Below are positions 6,597 through 10,815 of a DNA stretch of 10,815 nucleotides, piece by piece (the stretch's first letter is position 1; every line of letters begins with the position of its first letter). A program made the translations under genes and the position numbers. The notes beneath the pieces are model-generated. The model was not told where the DNA came from. It saw nothing but the letters and a program-made list of their open reading frames with translations, and did not search any database. Where the stretch lies: assembly GCA_020697635.1 (NCBI GenBank), contig JAEHCT010000029.1:1-10815 (forward strand). Reading direction: 5' to 3'. This DNA is from Candidatus Bathyarchaeota archaeon. Lineage in GTDB: Archaea > Thermoproteota > Bathyarchaeia > TCS64.

Positions 6597-7292
6597 CTAT
6601 TCGGAGCTGCGCAGATACAGTATTAGGCTCGTGGCTATCCCCAGTATGACTATGATCCCCACGAACACTGGGGCCTTGCTGCGGATGAAGTAAGGCAGCG
6701 AGTTCAGGAGCTGCTGTAAGTACTCGTTGAGATATGGCACCACGACGTAGATGAAGGCCGTCGTCGCGGCGGTGGCCGAGACGATGAGGGTGAGGTACCC
6801 CATCTGGCCCCGGCTGACCTGGTTGATATCCTCCTCCAGCGCGCCTCTGCTGAGAAGCTCCACGCGTTCCTCCCTGAACCGGTAGGTGTACCTGAGCATG
6901 AGGTAAGTCACCTGTAGGAGTAGGCCAACGCTGAATACCCAGAGGTCAGTGACCCTGGGGCTGGGCATCAGGTCTAGTATGAGGCTGACCCAGTTGAAGG
7001 TGCTGAAGTCCAGGACGGCGGGGAAGAACATGAGCATGTTTAGGCTGAACAGCCTGCCGAACGACTCGATGTCTCCCTTCCTCCAGAGCATGAAGCAGAG
7101 GGCGAGCGCCAGCACTATGACGGCGAGGTTGAAGTAAGGCATGTATGGCTCCAGGATGGGCCCGATGAAGCTGTCTGTGATCATGTTTATTATCTTGTCG
7201 TAGAGGGTGGTCTGGACCATGGTCACGGCCGCCATGTAGCAGGCGGCCAGGGCGACTCCCAGCTCTACCGACCTGATGACGTTCTCCCTCAT
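6597..7292 (-). CDS. Six-pass membrane protein of a MoxR/DUF58 operon
   Basis: I do not recognise the family. The 231-residue protein has about six hydrophobic segments, near residues 9-30, 53-70, 80-98, 114-134, 164-186 and 206-227. A charged loop lies at about 135-163 (RYTYRFREERVELLSRG, then acidic and polar residues), probably on the cytosolic side by its positive charge. No signal peptide cleavage site or enzyme motif is evident. The ATG at 7292 overlaps the DUF58 stop as ATGA, and GAGGG ends 7 nt before it, which fixes the start. The same frame stays open upstream to 8420, but that part is an Arg/Gly/Pro/His-rich shadow of the DUF58 gene. It is the last gene of the operon and probably works at the membrane with the MoxR ATPase and the DUF58 protein. 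Confidence 0.8.
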   Translation of the reverse strand: MRENVIRSVELGVALAACYMAAVTMVQTTLYDKIINMITDSFIGPILEPYMPYFNLAVIVLALALCFMLWRKGDIESFGRLFSLNMLMFFPAVLDFSTFNWVSLILDLMPSPRVTDLWVFSVGLLLQVTYLMLRYTYRFREERVELLSRGALEEDINQVSRGQMGYLTLIVSATAATTAFIYVVVPYLNEYLQQLLNSLPYFIRSKAPVFVGIIVILGIATSLILYLRSSE

Positions 7293-8743
7293 CTCGCAAC
7301 CCTCTGGCGCTGCAGCGCCTGCGCGAAGCTCTCCCCCACAGGGTCCCAGTTGACTACTATGCAGCCCATGCCCCTGAGGGCGTCGTAGTAGGGCTGGTTG
7401 TGGTACGTGAGGAACCCGGCGGCTATCTTCTCCTCCTCCGATTGGGCGGCGATGCTGTAGCCCTGCACGTTGAAGATAATTATGGCGGGCTTGGTGCTGG
7501 CCCGGCCCACGTACCTGTGGAGCTGCCTGACGCCTTCTATGATGCCCTTGATCTTCTCGGGCTCCACCATGGTGACGATGACGAAGAGCGGCTGGGTGCC
7601 CACGATGTAGCGGCGGCAGCTGTGCACCGCCTCCTTGAGGCTCTCGCTGCTGTACCTGATGTCGACGTGGAGGAGCTCCCTCGTGATCTTGTACTGCTGA
7701 CGCTTCCCCACGTCCGGGAACAGCACCCTGCTCCGGGTCTTCTGCCTGACGGTGGGCTCCCGGGTCCTCTCCTCCTCCGAGATGTCCTCTATCTGGTCTA
7801 TCCCCTCCATGACGCTCTCGTCTATCTCGGGCGCCTCCTTCCTGACGAAGGTGCCCTCCCACTGATAGGCGTCGTGGTCGTAGACGCAGAAACCGACGCG
7901 GCAGTCCCTGTCGATGTAGAAGTTGGTGAACCCGAGGGTAGCCCGGATCGCGTACTCTAGGGTGTTGTTGACGGCGGTCCCCAGCGCCATGTGGGCGGCG
8001 CTGTCGAGGAATATCCACACCTGCTTCTTGCCCTCCTTCTCGTACTCGTTGACGAGGAAGCTCCCGGGCTTGGTGCTCAGGAGCTTCGCCGAGGCCTTCC
8101 AGTTGATGTTGCGGTAGTGGTCGCCGGCCACGTAGTCCCTTATCTCCCTGAAGTCGGTGGTGGGGATGCCGAATCTGAACCTGGCGTCCATGGGCATGGG
8201 TATCTTGCTTATACTTTTGTGGTTCTTGATCTTCCTGACGAAGAGAGGTTGGGGCTGGACTACCACGGCCCTCTTGGCGTTGAGGATGCCCAGGACGTTG
8301 CTGCTTATCATCAGGGGGTGACGCACCTCGTAGGCCACCTCGCGGAGGTCGAAGTACCCCCTCTTGGCGCACACCGCCATGTACTCGAACTCGACGGTCT
8401 TCGGGGCGAGGCCCTTCCAAAGGGTCTTGAAGTTGGTTCCCTCGTCGAGGAAGAAGCTGCCGGGAAGGATGTCGGAGACTGTGACGAGGCCCGGCCCGCC
8501 CTCTATGGCTACGGTGAGCCTGTCTCTTACCTTGTCGTCTACGTTCACCTTGACGTCCTTGCCGACGCGCTCCACCGACGTCACCCTGGGCTGCCCTATG
8601 AGGACCCCTGTCGTCAGGAAGATGACGGGGGCCAGGCCTAGGGTTATGAGGATCAGGTTTCCTAGGAACATGCCCAGCACTAGGAACGTGACGGCGGTAA
8701 CCACCAGCTCTAGGGTGTCCTGGGTTAGTGTCCGGGCTGTCAT
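7289..8743 (-). CDS. DUF58-domain protein (vWA-like fold), MoxR partner
   Basis: DUF58 family protein of 484 residues; such proteins almost always sit beside MoxR ATPases and are thought to link them to membrane or envelope clients. Two hydrophobic segments at about 12-30 and 32-50 anchor the N-terminus in the membrane. An Ig-like or beta-rich segment follows (about 55-170). The DUF58 hallmark runs from 198 to 220: FREIRDYVAGD, then NINWKASAK. The vWA-like domain begins at VWIFLDSAAHM (242-252). Its metal site (normally DxSxS) reads D247-S-A-A-H251, so the two serines are lost and metal binding is doubtful. A charged insert rich in Glu and Arg lies at about 302-345. ATGA overlaps join it to the MoxR gene upstream and to the membrane protein gene downstream, and a weak AGGT precedes the start. 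The family is sure; the cellular task is unknown. Confidence 0.88.
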   Translation of the reverse strand: MTARTLTQDTLELVVTAVTFLVLGMFLGNLILITLGLAPVIFLTTGVLIGQPRVTSVERVGKDVKVNVDDKVRDRLTVAIEGGPGLVTVSDILPGSFFLDEGTNFKTLWKGLAPKTVEFEYMAVCAKRGYFDLREVAYEVRHPLMISSNVLGILNAKRAVVVQPQPLFVRKIKNHKSISKIPMPMDARFRFGIPTTDFREIRDYVAGDHYRNINWKASAKLLSTKPGSFLVNEYEKEGKKQVWIFLDSAAHMALGTAVNNTLEYAIRATLGFTNFYIDRDCRVGFCVYDHDAYQWEGTFVRKEAPEIDESVMEGIDQIEDISEEERTREPTVRQKTRSRVLFPDVGKRQQYKITRELLHVDIRYSSESLKEAVHSCRRYIVGTQPLFVIVTMVEPEKIKGIIEGVRQLHRYVGRASTKPAIIIFNVQGYSIAAQSEEEKIAAGFLTYHNQPYYDALRGMGCIVVNWDPVGESFAQALQRQRVAR

Positions 8744-9726
8744 CTCTTACCTATGAACTCTTTCGGTACCTCTATCTGCTCGAGTATCTCGTTGAGGACG
8801 GCTTCGACGCTGAAGCTGCCCTCCAGCACGTACTCCATCTTCATCATCACCCTGTGCCCTATGGCGTCGTGGACGAACATCTTGACGTCATCCGGGGTCA
8901 CGAAGCCGCGGCCTGTGATGGCGGCGTGGGCTCGGGCCACCTTGAGGAGGGAGAGCCCGCCTCTGGGGCTCGCCCCCACCTCCACGACGGGGTGCCTCCT
9001 AGTCTCCCGGATGATCTGGCTGATGTAGTCGATGATCTTGTCGTCAACGTAAATACGCTCCTCGATGAACTTCTGCATGCTGCGGAAGGTGGCGTCGTTA
9101 GCCACTGGCTGTATGAGCCCCGACGGGTCGTCCTGCTTCCAGTAGATGCGGCGCTTCATGATGAGGCTCTCCTGGGCTAGGGTCTCCACGTAGCCCATGT
9201 TCAGCTTCAGGAGGAACCTGTCCATCTGGGCCTCTGGTAGCGGGTACGTGCCCTCCATCTCTATTGGGTTCTGGGTGGCGATGACGAAGAACGGCGGCGA
9301 CAGCTTGTGGGTCTCGCCCTCTATGGTGACCTGCCTCTCCTCCATGGCCTCCAGGAGGCCTGCCTGGGTCTTGGGGGGCGACCTGTTTATCTCGTCGGCC
9401 AGCAGCACGTTTGTGAATATGGGGCCCTTCTCCAGGACGAACCTGCTGTCCTGCATCCGCCACACCCTGGTGCCCAGTATGTCTGCGGGCATCAGGTCCG
9501 GCGTGAACTGGACCCTGCTCCAGTGGCACCCGGTGATCCTGGCGTACAGCTTGGCCAGCAGCGTCTTCCCCAGGCCCGGGTAGTCCTCGAAGAGCACGTG
9601 GCCGTTGGCCAGGCTCGCGGCCAGCAGCTTCCGTAGCACCACGCGTTTGCCTACGTATACCTTGCCCAGTCCCTCCAGTATGGCGTTGCTTATCGCCCTA
9701 ACTCTGTCGACGTGCATTCCCTGCAT
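8740..9726 (-). CDS. MoxR-family AAA+ ATPase
   Basis: Cytosolic AAA+ ATPase of 328 residues, the usual MoxR length, expected to form hexameric rings that remodel or activate client proteins, here likely through the adjoining DUF58 protein. Walker A is YPGLGKT at 49-55, Walker B LLADEINR at 108-115 (D111, E112), sensor 1 ATQNP at 150-154, a probable arginine finger R170 in QMDRFLLKL, and sensor 2 GASPRGG at 251-257. All catalytic positions are intact. The lid domain covers about 185-328. The ATG at 9726 is preceded by GGAGG with 7 nt spacing and lies 2 nt past the stop of the upstream membrane gene; a second ATG at 9717 is less well placed. The name moxR is only a family label; no specific client can be read from the sequence. 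Confidence 0.95.
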   Translation of the reverse strand: MQGMHVDRVRAISNAILEGLGKVYVGKRVVLRKLLAASLANGHVLFEDYPGLGKTLLAKLYARITGCHWSRVQFTPDLMPADILGTRVWRMQDSRFVLEKGPIFTNVLLADEINRSPPKTQAGLLEAMEERQVTIEGETHKLSPPFFVIATQNPIEMEGTYPLPEAQMDRFLLKLNMGYVETLAQESLIMKRRIYWKQDDPSGLIQPVANDATFRSMQKFIEERIYVDDKIIDYISQIIRETRRHPVVEVGASPRGGLSLLKVARAHAAITGRGFVTPDDVKMFVHDAIGHRVMMKMEYVLEGSFSVEAVLNEILEQIEVPKEFIGKR

Positions 9727-9728
9727 TC

Positions 9729-10815
9729 TCAGTCCTCCAAACTCTCTATCATGCTTTCTTGACTCAAGCGCTGCTCAGGCTCCCTGAGCAGTCCGCCCAG
9801 CCCCAGCCTGTCTATCCTCTCCACGGTGCGCCCCAGCAGCTCGAGGCGTCTCTCCTGGTTCATCCTCTCTATCCTGTCGGAGGTGCCCCGCCTGCTGAAG
9901 CTGGGGGGCCTCTCGTCCTCGTAGTTTATGAACTCCCTCAGGGTCACCGTTATCTCGGCCTCCGCCGCCCTGTTCTCGTCCAGGAACATGAAGAGCTTCA
10001 CCAGCACCCTCTCCTTATTCCCGTCCCTGACGAACTCGTCTAGTATCTCGGTGAAGTCCGTGAGGGCCTTGCCCTTGGTGGCGCTGGTGTCCTGGATGTG
10101 CTTGACCCACGGCCCCACCTCGACGGGGGCCATCATGCTCTCCTTCATGCCCCGCCTCATCACTGTGAATATGAGGGCTCCCACTATGACGATGCCGGTC
10201 CACTCCACGTATGGGGAGAGCTGCTCTATCACGGGGGACACGGTCTTGAGCCTCCCGGTTATGAAGTTCACGTACAGCGTGCCGATGAGGCTCATGGCCA
10301 ACACGAAGGTGTAGCTAGCCGCTATGCCGCCTATCTCCGACAGGTACGGGTTTCTGGAGTCCCTGAATATGCCTATCATGGTTATGACGGCCGCCACGGC
10401 GAAGCCCCAGTTCAGCATGTCCCTTATGAGGAGCACTTGCCCCGAGATGGGGACCCCCGGGTTCGTCATGTAGAGGTTGACCAGCTGTATGGCTATCTGG
10501 CCGATGATGAATATGGTGGCGGAGCCCGATATGACGCGTATGTAGAACTGGTCCCTTATCTCGGCGACGGCCGATAGTATGTTGTATGTGAAGAAGAGGG
10601 CGAACGCCGCTATGACTAAGTAGCCCGCCATATTGCTGGGCTCGCTTATGGGCTGGAGCACCATGAAGACGGCTATTATGGCGGCGAACCCGCCGGCGTA
10701 GAGGCCGCTCACGATCACCCTGTTGAGCTTCCCCTCGAAGATGATGCTCAGGAGGGCGCCCAGGTACCACAATGTGATTCCCGCCAGCATCGGCAGCAGC
10801 ACCACGCTTATGCTC
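9729..10815 (-). CDS. Multi-pass membrane protein with soluble C-terminal tail, 5' end cut by window edge
   Basis: I do not recognise the family. The first possible start is GTG at 10805, but the frame is open to the window end (SIS precedes it) and the visible protein begins in mid-hydrophobic segment, so the gene most likely continues outside. Numbered from GTG 10805 (358 residues): about seven membrane segments lie near 3-23, 29-50, 59-80, 90-112, 126-147, 158-182 and 200-217. They are followed by a soluble, charged, probably helical tail of some 140 residues (218-358) that by the RRGMKE border should face the cytosol. The tail is well placed to contact the MoxR ATPase encoded 2 nt downstream. 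In other genomes MoxR/DUF58 pairs often neighbour transglutaminase or DUF4129-type membrane proteins; no transglutaminase triad is seen here. Confidence 0.75.
   Translation of the reverse strand, partial: SISVVLLPMLAGITLWYLGALLSIIFEGKLNRVIVSGLYAGGFAAIIAVFMVLQPISEPSNMAGYLVIAAFALFFTYNILSAVAEIRDQFYIRVISGSATIFIIGQIAIQLVNLYMTNPGVPISGQVLLIRDMLNWGFAVAAVITMIGIFRDSRNPYLSEIGGIAASYTFVLAMSLIGTLYVNFITGRLKTVSPVIEQLSPYVEWTGIVIVGALIFTVMRRGMKESMMAPVEVGPWVKHIQDTSATKGKALTDFTEILDEFVRDGNKERVLVKLFMFLDENRAAEAEITVTLREFINYEDERPPSFSRRGTSDRIERMNQERRLELLGRTVERIDRLGLGGLLREPEQRLSQESMIESLED
9734..9738 (-). promoter_or_regulatory. Ribosome binding site of the MoxR gene
   Basis: GGAGG on the minus strand is separated by 7 nt from ATG 9726 and lies inside the last codons of the preceding membrane protein gene. 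It selects 9726 over the ATG at 9717. Confidence 0.6.

Noticed and set aside
7293..8420. Open frame on the minus strand extending the last membrane protein to 607 residues
   Set aside because: The extra part is Arg/Gly/Pro/His-rich out-of-frame translation of the DUF58 gene; the real start is ATG 7292, backed by GAGGG and an ATGA overlap.
7400..8641. Long plus-strand open frames (186 and 216 codons) opposite the DUF58 gene
   Set aside because: They are antisense shadows in GC-rich DNA, with repetitive composition and no recognisable domain; the opposite strand has a clear DUF58 protein.
1..10815. CRISPR array, insertion sequence, phage gene, tRNA or rRNA
   Set aside because: I saw no spaced direct repeats, transposase or integrase motifs, terminal inverted repeats or RNA gene structure; nearly all of the window is accounted for by housekeeping-type genes.

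Overview
The window reads as a piece of an archaeal chromosome, most likely from an anaerobic, uncultured lineage. I cannot place it more precisely; a methanogen or a Bathyarchaeia-like archaeon are both reasonable guesses. The evidence is the gene content (the DUF39/NIL-ferredoxin/UPF0280 trio typical of methanogens and other anaerobes), an AT-rich TATA-type promoter in otherwise GC-rich DNA, a T-rich terminator, and a translation style of strong GGAGG ribosome sites 7-8 nt before TTG or ATG starts.

Layout. Positions 1-1419 (+) carry adenylosuccinate lyase (purB), cut by the left edge. Positions 1420-1559 are an intergenic stretch with a hairpin plus T-tract terminator and then a TATA-like promoter. 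Positions 1560-6526 (+) form a tight five-gene operon: DUF39/COG1900 homocysteine synthase component with a CBS pair, NIL-domain 2x[4Fe-4S] ferredoxin, UPF0280/COG2122 ApbE-like protein, aspartate kinase and aspartate-semialdehyde dehydrogenase. Junctions overlap or are separated by 1 nt. Positions 6527-6596 are a short convergent gap with a terminator for the opposite strand. Positions 6597-10815 (-) form a second tight operon, transcribed right to left: a multi-pass membrane protein (cut by the right edge), a MoxR-type AAA+ ATPase, a DUF58 protein and a second multi-pass membrane protein.

How the genes work together. The + operon encodes a whole route from aspartate to homocysteine without homoserine: aspartate to aspartyl phosphate (kinase), to aspartate semialdehyde (dehydrogenase), to homocysteine by reductive sulfide insertion (DUF39 protein with the NIL ferredoxin, and COG2122 as a required partner of unclear chemistry). 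The CBS pair on the DUF39 protein suggests feedback by SAM or a related adenosyl ligand. The - operon is a membrane-associated MoxR/DUF58 module: the ATPase probably remodels a client through the DUF58 adaptor, flanked by two integral membrane proteins of unknown function.

Points worth a second look are the completeness of the homocysteine operon, a DUF39 reading frame that lacks a normal start codon where homology needs one (with a possible 12-codon leaderless ORF overlapping it), a divergent ACT region in the aspartate kinase, an unusual cysteine spacing in the ferredoxin, and a degenerate metal site in the DUF58 protein.
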